From Brevibacillus porteri (GTDB lineage: Bacteria > Bacillota > Bacilli > Brevibacillales > Brevibacillaceae): a stretch of DNA of 64,000 bases. The notes below the pieces were generated by a model that was given only the letters and a program-made list of their open reading frames with translations, was not told the origin of the DNA and did not search any database. Location of the stretch: positions 53,031 to 117,030 of the forward strand of contig NZ_PXZO01000039.1 in assembly GCF_003013475.1 (NCBI RefSeq). Direction: 5' to 3'. Of the stretch, positions 20,005-28,288 are shown piece after piece (within the stretch, counting starts at the first letter, position 1; every line of letters starts with the position of its first letter). Both the position numbers and the translations under genes were made by a program.

Positions 20005-20946
20005 GTGAAAACGATCTACCTGACATACCCGTTTCCGTCTGACCTGCAAGCGAATCCTTGTGCGATTGCACTGGGGTACTTTGATGGTGTACATATTGGG
20101 CATCGCCGTGTAATCCAAAAGGCGATTGATACAGCGAAAGCAAACGGATGGCAAAGTACGGTAGTGACCTTTGATCCGCATCCTCGAGAAGTATTGGGGC
20201 AAAGCGGTTATACCCGCTATTTGACACCACTTGCAGACAAGCTCGAGCAATTCGAAAAGATGGGCGTAGACACCACTTATGTAATGAAGTTCGATATTAG
20301 CTTTGCGGCTATTTATCCAGAAGATTTCATCGCAGAGTGCCTTCTCCCATTGGAATGCCGCCATATTGTCGTTGGCTTCGACTACACCTTTGGCTATCGC
20401 GGGATGGGGACTGCCCATACCCTGCAAGAAATGAGCAAAGGTCGCTATGGGCTCGACATAGTGGGTCCGGTAAATCGTTTGGGTGAAAAAGTGAGCAGTA
20501 CAATCATCCGTGAATATCTGCATCATGGGGATGTCGAGCAGGTTCGCCATTTGCTAGGCCGCTCCTACAAAGTTCGCGGGACAGTCGTGCATGGCGACAA
20601 ACGCGGTCGAACCATTGGCTTTCCAACAGCGAACGTCCAAGTGAATCAGCCGTACTTAATCGGAAAGAATGGAGTCTACGGCGTTCGGTTTACCGTAGAT
20701 GAACAAAGCTACTATGGCGTCATGAACGTAGGCATCAAGCCTACATTTGAACTGGAGAAAAAAGAAAAGTCATTAGAAGTGCACATTTTTGAGTTCTCTG
20801 GTGAAATCTATGACAAAGAAGTAGAAGTAGAGTTCCTGTTCTACATTCGGGAAGAACAGAAATTTGCTGGAGTCGATGCACTCATTGCGCAAATTGGACG
20901 AGATGTACAAACGGCGAAACAAAAATTCGCAGAGGGAATCTCGTAA
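20005..20946 (+). CDS. ribF: Bifunctional riboflavin kinase/FAD synthetase
   Basis: RibF phosphorylates riboflavin to FMN and adenylates FMN to FAD. The N-terminal nucleotidyltransferase domain has GYFDGVHIGHRRVI and, later, STIIREYLHHGDV. The C-terminal riboflavin kinase domain starts near residue 185 with VRGTVVHGDKRGRTIGFPTANV. At 313 residues the length is normal. GTG 20005 is used with GAGGTG upstream. It is the last gene of the rimP operon; rpsO has its own promoter just after the stop. Confidence 0.96.
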   Translation: MKTIYLTYPFPSDLQANPCAIALGYFDGVHIGHRRVIQKAIDTAKANGWQSTVVTFDPHPREVLGQSGYTRYLTPLADKLEQFEKMGVDTTYVMKFDISFAAIYPEDFIAECLLPLECRHIVVGFDYTFGYRGMGTAHTLQEMSKGRYGLDIVGPVNRLGEKVSSTIIREYLHHGDVEQVRHLLGRSYKVRGTVVHGDKRGRTIGFPTANVQVNQPYLIGKNGVYGVRFTVDEQSYYGVMNVGIKPTFELEKKEKSLEVHIFEFSGEIYDKEVEVEFLFYIREEQKFAGVDALIAQIGRDVQTAKQKFAEGIS

Positions 20947-20956
20947 AGGATTCTCT

Positions 20957-20985
20957 TTGCATTTCACAAAATGGTATGCTATAAT
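20957..20985 (+). promoter_or_regulatory. Promoter of rpsO
   Basis: A perfect TATAAT (20980-20985) preceded by TG-C (extended -10) has a weak -35 (TTGCAT, 20957-20962) 17 bp upstream. It starts transcription of the S15 leader and rpsO, 95 bp ahead of the gene. Confidence 0.75.
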
Positions 20986-21004
20986 TCAAAACGTTGTACA
21001 GATA

Positions 21005-21054
21005 ACCGTAGCTTGGCTGTCCGATTCTCACCGACGGCAGACTCGGCGAACGGT
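21005..21054 (+). promoter_or_regulatory. Candidate ribosomal protein S15 leader
   Basis: The 5' leader of rpsO folds with an outer ACCGT/ACGGT stem (21005-21009 with 21050-21054) enclosing a GCTGTC/GACGGC stem-loop. The position and multi-stem form match the S15 autoregulatory leaders known in Firmicutes, where S15 binds its own mRNA. Assignment is by position and hand folding only. Confidence 0.6.
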
Positions 21055-21079
21055 ATAAAAAATGAGGAGGTGAGTCATG

Positions 21080-21349
21080 ATGGCATTGACTCAAGAACGT
21101 AAAACTCAACTGATTCAAGAGTTCCGTACTCATGAGAACGACACCGGTTCACCGGAAGTGCAAATCGCTATCTTGACCGAAAACATTAACAATCTGAACG
21201 GACACTTGCGTACGCACAAGAAAGATCACCACAGCCGTCGTGGTCTCTTGAAAATGGTTGGTCAACGTCGTAACCTGTTGACATACCTGCGTGAAGCAGA
21301 TGTTCAACGCTATCGTTCGGTTGTAGACCGCCTGGGTCTGCGCCGCTAA
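21080..21349 (+). CDS. rpsO: 30S ribosomal protein S15
   Basis: S15 is a primary 16S rRNA-binding protein of the 30S platform. The 89-residue sequence has the full signature from [20 protein letters not shown] through [16 protein letters not shown] to RRNLLTYLR and the LGLRR end. Two adjacent ATGs (21077, 21080) occur. I chose the second, which gives the universal MALTQERK start and better spacing from GAGGAGGTGA. It is a single-gene unit with its own promoter and terminator. Confidence 0.98.
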   Translation: MALTQERKTQLIQEFRTHENDTGSPEVQIAILTENINNLNGHLRTHKKDHHSRRGLLKMVGQRRNLLTYLREADVQRYRSVVDRLGLRR

Positions 21350-21361
21350 TCAGCGTCTTGT

Positions 21362-21386
21362 AAAAAGCGGGTTCTGCCCGCTTTTT
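21362..21386 (+). terminator. Intrinsic terminator after rpsO
   Basis: A ten-base-pair perfect stem (AAAAAGCGGG with CCCGCTTTTT) and 5-nt loop end in the T-run, 12 bp after the rpsO stop. Confidence 0.92.
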
Positions 21387-21399
21387 CTATCGTGTAGGA

Positions 21400-21427
21400 G
21401 GGTTTAGCGTAGAAATGCGCTAAGCCC
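21400..21427 (+). promoter_or_regulatory. Stem-loop between rpsO and pnp
   Basis: Ten base pairs (GGGTTTAGCG with CGCTAAGCCC, one wobble) enclose an 8-nt loop, without a T-run. In E. coli an RNase III site lies in the equivalent rpsO-pnp spacer and controls pnp; whether this stem serves the same role is inference. Confidence 0.55.
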
Positions 21428-21474
21428 ATCCGAAACGAGTAAAAAAGCTTGTGACCTATCTGGTAGATTTAATT

Positions 21475-21497
21475 AGCTTCAAAAGAAGCTTTTTTTA
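21475..21497 (+). terminator. Terminator-like hairpin upstream of pnp
   Basis: AGCTTC/GAAGCT stem with AAAA loop is followed by seven T. The segment AAAAAAGCTT at 21441-21450 is complementary to the 3' arm and T-run (21486-21495), so two mutually exclusive pairings are possible. It may act as a second terminator for rpsO or an attenuator for pnp. Confidence 0.6.
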
Positions 21498-21615
21498 TTA
21501 TCTAGAAAGACTGCCAAAGGTAGCCATTTAATTTTTATCATGGCAGGAAATAATACATATAGGTAGAAAACAAAGTGTGAAATGCACATTGTTGTGAAGG
21601 AGGACTGCTAGCATC

Positions 21616-23763
21616 ATGGAGCAACAATACCGTACATATGACTTCGAACTGGCAGGCCGAAAACTGACCCTGGAATTTGGCAAAATGGCTAAACAGGCGC
21701 ATGGTTCGGTCTTGGTTCGTTACGGCGATACAGCAATCCTGTCCGCAGTTACAGTCTCGAAGGAACCAAAACCACTTGATTTCTTTCCATTGACTGTCAA
21801 CTATGAGGAGCGTCTCTACGCGGTTGGGAAAATTCCTGGCGGCTTTATTAAAAGAGAAGGACGTCCAAGCGAAAAGGCAATTTTGGCTAGCCGCTTGATT
21901 GACCGCCCTGTCCGCCCTCTTTTTGCAGAAGGATTCCGTAACGATGTACAAATCGTAAATACTGTTCTGTCTGTGGATCAAGACTGCTCACCTGAAATCG
22001 CTGCGATGATTGGTACTTCCGCAGCGCTATCCGTTTCGGAAATTCCTTTTGAAGGTCCGATTGCAGGAGTGATCGTAGGACGAATTGACGGGGAGTTCGT
22101 CATTAACCCTACCGTAGCTCAAGCGGAGAAAAGCGATATTCACCTGACTGTCGCAGGTACACACAAAGCGATTAACATGGTGGAAGCAGCTGCGAACCAA
22201 GTACCGGAAGCAGTAATGCTCGAAGCGATCATGGCTGGTCATGACGTTATTAAGCAACTGGTAGAATTCCAGAACATGATCGTGTCCGAAATTGGCAAGC
22301 AAAAGATGGAAGTCATCTTGCATGAGGTGGATCCTGAAATCGATCAAGCTGTGCGTGAATATGCGGAAGCTCGCCTGAAAGAAGCTGTTCGCATCGAAGA
22401 AAAACAAGCACGCTACGATGCTATTGACGATATCAAGGCAGACACCAAAGAGCATTTTGCAGCCAAGGACCCTGAGGCATACCCAGAGCAGGAAAAGATG
22501 ATTAGCGAAGTACTTGGCAATATTGTCAAGGATGAGGTTCGCCGTCTGATTACGGATGAGAAAGTTCGCCCTGATGGACGCGCTCTGAACGAAATCCGCC
22601 CGCTGTCCAGTGAGACAACCATTCTTTCCCGTACACATGGCTCTGCTATGTTTACCCGCGGTCAGACGCAAGCACTGAGCGTTTGCACATTGGGCGCGCT
22701 GGGAGATGTTCAAATTCTCGATGGACTCGGTCTGGAAGAATCCAAGCGTTTTATGCACCACTACAACTTCCCACCGTATAGCGTGGGTGAAGCACGTCCG
22801 TTGCGTCCTCCAGGGCGTCGTGAAATCGGACACGGTGCGTTGGGTGAGCGTGCAATTGAGCCGATCATTCCATCTGAGGTAGAGTTCCCATACACGATTC
22901 GTCTCGTATCCGAAGTAATTGAATCCAACGGTTCCACATCGCAAGCGTCGATTTGCGCGAGCGTACTTGCCTTGATGGATGCAGGTGTACCGATCAAAGC
23001 TCCGGTAGCAGGTATTGCGATGGGCTTGATCATGAGCAAAGATGAGAAATCTTTCTCGATCCTGACTGATATTCAAGGTATGGAAGATCATTTGGGAGAC
23101 ATGGATTTCAAAGTAGCGGGTACAGAGGCTGGTGTAACAGCTATCCAAATGGACATCAAAATTTCCGGTATCAACCGTGAGATTTTAGAGCTGGCCTTGG
23201 AGCAAGCGCGTGTAGGTCGTTTGCACATCCTGAACCATATGATGAGCACGATTTCCGAACCGCGTAAAGAACTGTCTCCTTATGCACCAAAAATCATGAC
23301 CATGACGATCAATCCGGAGAAAATTCGTGATGTAATCGGTCCACAAGGTCGTGTCATCAATAAGATTATCGAAGAAACCGGCGTAAAAATCGATATCGAG
23401 CAAGATGGACGAGTCTTCATCGCATCCATCAACCACGAAGCGAATCTGCGCGCGAAACAAATCATTGAAGATCTGGTTCGTGAGGTAGCTGTTGGTCAGG
23501 TTTACCTGGGAACAGTAAAACGCGTAGAGAAGTACGGTGCGTTCATCGAATTGTTCGCAGGTAAAGAAGGCTTGTGCCACATCTCTCAACTGGCTGAAGA
23601 GCGTGTAGCCAAAACAGAAGATGTTGTCGCAGTTGGTGATAAAGTACAAGTGAAAGTGACCGAGATCGACGACCAAGGTCGTGTGAATCTTTCTCGCAAA
23701 GTAGTTTTGAAAGAGCAAGCTGCTGCGGCACAAGCTGCTGAAACACCAACAAAAGCAGAATAA
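21616..23763 (+). CDS. pnp: Polyribonucleotide nucleotidyltransferase
   Basis: PNPase is a phosphorolytic 3'-5' exoribonuclease of the degradosome. Over 715 residues there are two RNase PH domains ([21 protein letters not shown] in the first, [23 protein letters not shown] in the second) with the helical linker between. A KH domain ([20 protein letters not shown], ~566) and an S1 domain ([17 protein letters not shown]) close the protein. The tail is Ala/Gln-rich. ATG 21616 follows AAGGAGGA. The 266-bp spacer after rpsO holds three hairpins and no obvious strong promoter. Confidence 0.98.
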   Translation: MEQQYRTYDFELAGRKLTLEFGKMAKQAHGSVLVRYGDTAILSAVTVSKEPKPLDFFPLTVNYEERLYAVGKIPGGFIKREGRPSEKAILASRLIDRPVRPLFAEGFRNDVQIVNTVLSVDQDCSPEIAAMIGTSAALSVSEIPFEGPIAGVIVGRIDGEFVINPTVAQAEKSDIHLTVAGTHKAINMVEAAANQVPEAVMLEAIMAGHDVIKQLVEFQNMIVSEIGKQKMEVILHEVDPEIDQAVREYAEARLKEAVRIEEKQARYDAIDDIKADTKEHFAAKDPEAYPEQEKMISEVLGNIVKDEVRRLITDEKVRPDGRALNEIRPLSSETTILSRTHGSAMFTRGQTQALSVCTLGALGDVQILDGLGLEESKRFMHHYNFPPYSVGEARPLRPPGRREIGHGALGERAIEPIIPSEVEFPYTIRLVSEVIESNGSTSQASICASVLALMDAGVPIKAPVAGIAMGLIMSKDEKSFSILTDIQGMEDHLGDMDFKVAGTEAGVTAIQMDIKISGINREILELALEQARVGRLHILNHMMSTISEPRKELSPYAPKIMTMTINPEKIRDVIGPQGRVINKIIEETGVKIDIEQDGRVFIASINHEANLRAKQIIEDLVREVAVGQVYLGTVKRVEKYGAFIELFAGKEGLCHISQLAEERVAKTEDVVAVGDKVQVKVTEIDDQGRVNLSRKVVLKEQAAAAQAAETPTKAE

Positions 23764-23771
23764 AGAAAAAC

Positions 23772-23820
23772 AAAAGGCTTCGTCACTCGAAGAAATTCGT
23801 GTACGGAAGCTTTTTTCTTT
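23772..23820 (+). terminator. Intrinsic terminator after pnp
   Basis: A long, bulged hairpin with AAAAGGCTTCG paired to CGGAAGCTTTT and an inner CGAA-GAAA-TTCG cap ends in a T-run. It lies within 60 bp of the pnp stop. Confidence 0.8.
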
Positions 23821-23921
23821 TATGTGCCAGATGCTCCCGTTTCGTATGTCTAAGTCGTTCCTTCCTCTCATACATTGGACAAGAGAGACTCGTACGATCG
23901 ATAGAGGAGGGCGACGCCCTA

Positions 23922-24899
23922 ATGACGAATAGGACCAGGAGACTTTTGTTCATCGTTATATATGGAGCAGCGCTGATCGTTCTCTTGAATTATCAGCCTA
24001 TTCATCATTACATCAGTACGATCAAACATGTCCAGGTAGTGAATGGAAATCATAACGAAAACGAAAAAGCGCGTTTACGGGCGCAGATTGAAAAGTGGAA
24101 AGAGGGCAGAGAGGAACAGCCGATAGATGCCGTCGTCGATCAGACGTGGAAAGCGATTCCGGGATATAATGGCCGTGTTGTGGATGTAGAAGAATCAATC
24201 AATAAAATGCTGGCTGCGGGTGTGTCTAGTCCAGATTTGCTGGTATACAAGGAAGTACCTCCAGCGGTTTCGCTTGAGCAATTGGGAGCACATCCCATCT
24301 ATCGCGGAAATCCGAATAAGCCAGCGATTTCTTTCATGATCAATGTGGCGTGGGGAAATGAGTATCTCGATTCAATGCTCAATACACTCGATAAACACAA
24401 GGTAAAGACAACCTTCTTTCTGGATGGTTCTTGGGCAAAACGTTACCCAGAAGAAGCAAAAAAAATCTTGGCTCGTGGCCATGAGATTGGTAATCATGCG
24501 TATTCCCATCCCGATATGAACACACTGGGCACACAGAGAATTCATCAAGAGATAAGTCGTACGCAAGATGTTATTTATAAAACGCTGGAAGTGAAGCCCT
24601 CCTTGTTTGCACCGCCATCTGGTGCTTTTAACCAACGCGTTGTACAAATCGCGCATTCTTCTTATCAAATGAAGACGATTTTATGGACGGCAGATACGAT
24701 TGACTGGCAGAAACCTTCGCCTGCTTATGTGATCAATAAAATCAGCCGGAAAATGGAGAACGGTGTCCTCGTACTCATGCACCCTACATCTACCTCCGAG
24801 GCCAGTTTAGATCAACTTCTGACGATCGCCAAAAAGAAGGGGCTACAGCCGACGACTGTTTCGGAGGTAATATCGAGTCGCAGACTCCCTTCACCGTAA
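23922..24899 (+). CDS. ylxY: Polysaccharide deacetylase family protein (YlxY-like)
   Basis: A membrane-anchored NodB-fold deacetylase of 325 residues, corresponding to sporulation-associated YlxY. The N-terminal segment RRLLFIVIYGAALIVLLNY is an uncleaved anchor. The NodB domain begins near residue 127 with PAISFMINVAWGNEYL. It continues with TTFFLDGSWAKRYPEEAKKI and GHEIGNHAYSHPDM (the HxxxH metal ligands) and ends with LWTADTIDWQKP and LMHPT. The first motif has N where active family members have TFDDG-type aspartates, so catalysis may be altered. The start ATG 23922 has AGAGGAGGG upstream. A CATACATT sigma-E-like -10 lies at 23869-23876. Confidence 0.88.
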   Translation: MTNRTRRLLFIVIYGAALIVLLNYQPIHHYISTIKHVQVVNGNHNENEKARLRAQIEKWKEGREEQPIDAVVDQTWKAIPGYNGRVVDVEESINKMLAAGVSSPDLLVYKEVPPAVSLEQLGAHPIYRGNPNKPAISFMINVAWGNEYLDSMLNTLDKHKVKTTFFLDGSWAKRYPEEAKKILARGHEIGNHAYSHPDMNTLGTQRIHQEISRTQDVIYKTLEVKPSLFAPPSGAFNQRVVQIAHSSYQMKTILWTADTIDWQKPSPAYVINKISRKMENGVLVLMHPTSTSEASLDQLLTIAKKKGLQPTTVSEVISSRRLPSP

Positions 24900-24914
24900 A
24901 TACATGTTCATTTA

Positions 24915-24943
24915 TTGTGGAGACAAAGGAAGTTTGCTATAGT
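24915..24943 (+). promoter_or_regulatory. Promoter of mlpA
   Basis: TTGTGG (24915-24920), a 17-bp spacer and TATAGT (24938-24943) with an upstream TGC form a plausible sigma-A promoter, 69 bp before the mlpA start. Confidence 0.6.
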
Positions 24944-25011
24944 TAGACGTGTTTACAAGAAATTCCCCGAGGTTTCGGGTAGAGACAGATGAACAACCGA
25001 GGAGGATTTAC

Positions 25012-26265
25012 GTGATACAACGTCATACGTGTGATAACGGTCTTCGAATCGTGACGGAACGGATTCCGTCCGTTCGCTCCGTTGCCTTAGGCATCTGGGT
25101 AGGGACTGGTTCGAAATATGAAAACGAGAAAAACAACGGGATTTCCCATTTTCTCGAGCATATGTTTTTCAAAGGCACGACTACTCGTTCTGCAAAGGAA
25201 ATTGCGGAAACCTTTGATGAGATTGGCGGAAACGTGAACGCCTTTACCTCGAAGGAGTATACCTGCTATTACGCAAGGGTGCTCGACCAACACGCTCCAA
25301 TCGCCCTCGATGTTCTTTCTGATATGTATTTCAACTCGGTGTTTGATGCAGATGAGTTGGAAAAGGAAAAGAACGTCGTCATTGAAGAAATTAGCATGTA
25401 TGAAGACGCGCCAGATGATATGGTGCATGATTTAATTGCGCGCGCTTCGTACAGCACACACCCACTGGGGTATTCAATTTTGGGTACGGAGGATGTCCTG
25501 CGTAGCTTGAAACGTGACGATTTGCTCGGTTATATTGATCAGCATTACCTGCCAACGAATACGGTGATAACAGTAGCAGGAAATTTTGAAGACAGTTTAA
25601 TTGAAGACATTCAAAAGCGCTTTCAGACTTTCTCGCGTCCAGGCAGTATGCCGACCTTGTCTACTCCTGATTTTGCTGGAAATGTGATCGCACATCATAA
25701 AGCGACAGAGCAAGCGCATCTGTGCCTGTCACTACCTGGCTTTAAGGTAGGGCATCCTGAAGTCTACTCCTTGATTTTGCTGAACAATGTGCTAGGTGGC
25801 AGCATGAGCTCGCGTCTGTTCCAAGAAATTCGAGAAGAGCGCGGCTTGGCATACTCTGTTTATTCCTATCATTCGTCCTACAAAGAAGCGGGTACGTTCC
25901 ACGTGTATACAGGAACGGCACCAGAGCAAGTAGGACAGGTTTTTGACATCGTTTCGCGCGTCCTACGCGATGTCGCTGATCATGGAATTACGGACAAAGA
26001 GCTGAACAAAGGAAAAGAGCAGCTGAAAGGCAGCCTGATGCTCAGCTTGGAAAGCACGAATAGCCGTATGAGTCGACTTGGCAAGAATGAACTCCTGTTA
26101 GGCCGTCACCTAAGTTTAGACGAGATCATCGCCAAAATTGACCGTGTTTCCCATGAATCTGTTTTGGCTGTGGCGCAGCAACTGTTCCGTTCCAAGATGT
26201 CTATGGCGATGGTGAGTCCACTCGACGGCTTCCCTGAAAACGTGAAAAACGATATTTTGTTGTAA
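25012..26265 (+). CDS. mlpA: M16 family zinc peptidase (mitochondrial processing peptidase-like)
   Basis: MlpA/YmxG is a soluble M16B peptidase; in B. subtilis it is linked to control of extracellular protease output. The inverted zinc motif HFLEH is at residues 46-50 with the downstream glutamate region VVIEEISMYEDAPDD, so the enzyme should be active. The second, non-catalytic M16 half carries the R/Y pair near RGLAYSVYSYHS. The protein is 417 residues from GTG 25012, which follows GAGGAGG. An upstream in-frame extension is possible but lacks a ribosome-binding site. Confidence 0.93.
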   Translation: MIQRHTCDNGLRIVTERIPSVRSVALGIWVGTGSKYENEKNNGISHFLEHMFFKGTTTRSAKEIAETFDEIGGNVNAFTSKEYTCYYARVLDQHAPIALDVLSDMYFNSVFDADELEKEKNVVIEEISMYEDAPDDMVHDLIARASYSTHPLGYSILGTEDVLRSLKRDDLLGYIDQHYLPTNTVITVAGNFEDSLIEDIQKRFQTFSRPGSMPTLSTPDFAGNVIAHHKATEQAHLCLSLPGFKVGHPEVYSLILLNNVLGGSMSSRLFQEIREERGLAYSVYSYHSSYKEAGTFHVYTGTAPEQVGQVFDIVSRVLRDVADHGITDKELNKGKEQLKGSLMLSLESTNSRMSRLGKNELLLGRHLSLDEIIAKIDRVSHESVLAVAQQLFRSKMSMAMVSPLDGFPENVKNDILL

Positions 26266-26267
26266 GC

Positions 26268-26298
26268 AAAAATCCGGCATAGCCCGGATTTTTTTGCG
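26268..26298 (+). terminator. Intrinsic terminator after mlpA
   Basis: Ten-base-pair stem (AAAAATCCGG with CCGGATTTTT) with a 6-nt loop and T-run, 3 bp after the mlpA stop. Confidence 0.9.
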
Positions 26299-26337
26299 TA
26301 TATCAACAGTAAATAAAAGGACAAAGGGGGCTTCTCC

Positions 26338-26598
26338 ATGCGCTTAAGCGAGTTGGGTGGGAAGGAGATTATTGGACTGGACAACGGGGAGAAAATGGGG
26401 GTCATCAGTGATTCCGATTTAGTCATCCATCCCGAAAACGGTACGATTCAATCCATCATCTTGCCAGGAGGCAGTTTCTTTGGGTTCGGTAAGAAGCGAG
26501 AGGACCTCGTGATCCCATGGAGATCCATCGTAAAAATTGGGCCAGATATGGTCATTATCCAGCTTCAAGCGCCTGAGGCACAAGCTTCCCAAAAGTAG
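26338..26598 (+). CDS. ymxH: YlmC/YmxH family sporulation protein (PRC-barrel)
   Basis: An 86-residue PRC-barrel-like protein of the YlmC/YmxH sporulation family. It begins MRLSELGGKEIIGLDNGEKMGV and has the beta-rich IQSIILPGG and IVKIGPDMVIIQ strands typical of the fold. Its molecular role is not known. ATG 26338 follows ACAAAGGGGG. It lies between mlpA and the dpa genes, the same place as in B. subtilis. Confidence 0.87.
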   Translation: MRLSELGGKEIIGLDNGEKMGVISDSDLVIHPENGTIQSIILPGGSFFGFGKKREDLVIPWRSIVKIGPDMVIIQLQAPEAQASQK

Positions 26599-26735
26599 GC
26601 GCTTCTGTCACCGAAGTAGCAGGAGCGGAATAGGATGGGGGTAGACCGCATGGATTTCCGTCAACTTTTCCAAATGGAAAACCTTTGCGTTCCGATCATT
26701 TAATGCAGTAAAATGTGTGGAAAGGGGAACGCAGC

Positions 26736-27638
26736 ATGCTAACGGGCATACATGTTGCCTTCATCGGCGGAGACGCTCGCCAGTTGGAAGTCATTAAGCG
26801 ATGCATACAACTGGATGCTAGCGTCACGTTAGTTGGCTTCGACAACCTGGAAAGTAATTTTACAGGGGCAACGAAGAAACCATTAACATGCGATGTGTTG
26901 AAAGACGTGGACGCCCTCATCCTACCCATCGTAGGGACCGATGACCAAGGATACGTGGAAAGTATTTTCTGCTCCAAACAAATGCAGTTGCTAGACGAAC
27001 ATGTGGCGAGTCTGCCGAGTCATTGCGTGGTTTACACGGGAATGGCAAAGCCTTATCTGAAAAAGCTGTTGGCTTCCACCCAGCTTCCGCTCGTGGAGCT
27101 CTTGGATCGTGATGACGTAGCTATCTATAACTCTATCCCTACTGTAGAGGGAGCGTTAATGATGGCGATTCAACATACGGATATTACGATTCATGGATCA
27201 CAGTCAATTGTTTTGGGGTTGGGCCGAACAGGTTTGTCCATGGCTCGAGCATTGCATGCGTTGGGAGCCCGCGTAAGAGTTGGGGCAAGACGTCAGGAAC
27301 ACTTGGCACGCATTTATGAGATGGGATTGACTCCCTTCCATATAAGCGAAGTAAGGCAACAGGTTACGAATGCTGATTTCATTTTTAATACCATCCCGCA
27401 ATTATTACTCACGGCAGAAGTGATTGCTCAAATGCCTCAATCGGCGTTTATTCTTGATCTTGCCTCCAAACCAGGGGGAACGGATTTTCGTTACGCTGAA
27501 AGACGAGGTATTAAAGCTCTTCTTGCTCCCGGATTGCCTGGAATCGTTGCACCGAAAACCGCTGGACAAATTTTAGCCCAAACATTGTCTCGTCTTATTG
27601 CGGATCAAAGGAAAGCGCCAGGAGGGGATGCAACATGA
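26736..27638 (+). CDS. dpaA: Dipicolinate synthase subunit A
   Basis: DpaA (SpoVFA) is the NAD(P)-binding subunit of dipicolinate synthase, which oxidises the dihydrodipicolinate-level intermediate to DPA in the mother cell for export into the spore core. Over 300 residues, an N-terminal domain opens with VAFIGGDARQLEVIKRC, and a C-terminal Rossmann fold has VLGLGRTGLSMARALHALGARV. The ATG at 26736 follows AAAGGGGAA. It overlaps dpaB by 4 bp, so the subunits are translationally coupled. In B. subtilis this operon is sigma-K dependent; I do not see a convincing sigma-K promoter in the 137-bp upstream gap. Confidence 0.95.
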   Translation: MLTGIHVAFIGGDARQLEVIKRCIQLDASVTLVGFDNLESNFTGATKKPLTCDVLKDVDALILPIVGTDDQGYVESIFCSKQMQLLDEHVASLPSHCVVYTGMAKPYLKKLLASTQLPLVELLDRDDVAIYNSIPTVEGALMMAIQHTDITIHGSQSIVLGLGRTGLSMARALHALGARVRVGARRQEHLARIYEMGLTPFHISEVRQQVTNADFIFNTIPQLLLTAEVIAQMPQSAFILDLASKPGGTDFRYAERRGIKALLAPGLPGIVAPKTAGQILAQTLSRLIADQRKAPGGDAT

Positions 27639-28231
27639 GTAAGCTTCAGGGAAAGACCATTGGATTTGGTTTGTCTGGATCGCATTGTACCTTTGAGGAA
27701 ACCATGCCGCAAATTAAGCGACTTGTGGATGCTGGGGCACGGGTGGTACCGATCGTATCGAATACGATTATGACCACGGATACACGCTTCGGTACTTCTC
27801 AAAGCTGGCAGCAACAAATCAAGGAACTGACAGGCGAGGAGCTTATTTCGACGATTCCTCAGGCTGAGCCGTTGGGACCTTCCAAGTTGTTAGATGTCAT
27901 GCTGATTGCGCCTTGCACAGGCAGTACGACGAGTCGATTGGCGAATGCCATTACGGATAGTGCCGTATTGATGGCGGCTAAAGCGACGATGCGTAATCTG
28001 CGACCCATTGTGATTGCCATTTCCACCAATGATGGTCTGGGATTAAATGCAGCCAATATTGCCAAGCTATTGGCCGCGAAAAATATGTATTTCGTGCCGT
28101 TCGGGCAGGATGCCCCGGATAAAAAACCGAACTCGCTTGTAGCTCGTATGGATCTCCTATTGGAAACATGCGAAGAAGCTTTGGAAGGTCGACAATTGCA
28201 GCCCTTGCTCATCGAAAGATTTAACTACTAA
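27635..28231 (+). CDS. dpaB: Dipicolinate synthase subunit B
   Basis: DpaB (SpoVFB) is the flavoprotein subunit of dipicolinate synthase, 198 residues of the flavodoxin-like flavoprotein family. The N-terminus KTIGFGLSGSHCTFEETMP and the central APCTGSTTSRLANAITDSAVLMAAKA motif are diagnostic. AGGAGGGG precedes the ATG that overlaps the dpaA stop. It is followed 57 bp later by asd, so substrate supply (asd, dapG, dapA) and DPA synthesis are adjacent. Confidence 0.95.
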   Translation: MSKLQGKTIGFGLSGSHCTFEETMPQIKRLVDAGARVVPIVSNTIMTTDTRFGTSQSWQQQIKELTGEELISTIPQAEPLGPSKLLDVMLIAPCTGSTTSRLANAITDSAVLMAAKATMRNLRPIVIAISTNDGLGLNAANIAKLLAAKNMYFVPFGQDAPDKKPNSLVARMDLLLETCEEALEGRQLQPLLIERFNY

Positions 28232-28288
28232 TAAGACTACAGAATAAACAATTAACCTGCTTTTTCGCGATTAGGAGGAGAGTAAGAG

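Noticed and set aside
22027..23148. A 373-codon - strand frame opposite pnp
   Set aside because: Same shadow pattern; pnp is unambiguous on the + strand.
26635..26703. 22-codon + strand frame (begins MGVDRMDFRQLF) between ymxH and dpaA
   Set aside because: No ribosome-binding site at proper distance and no other coding evidence; could be a leader peptide but cannot be supported.
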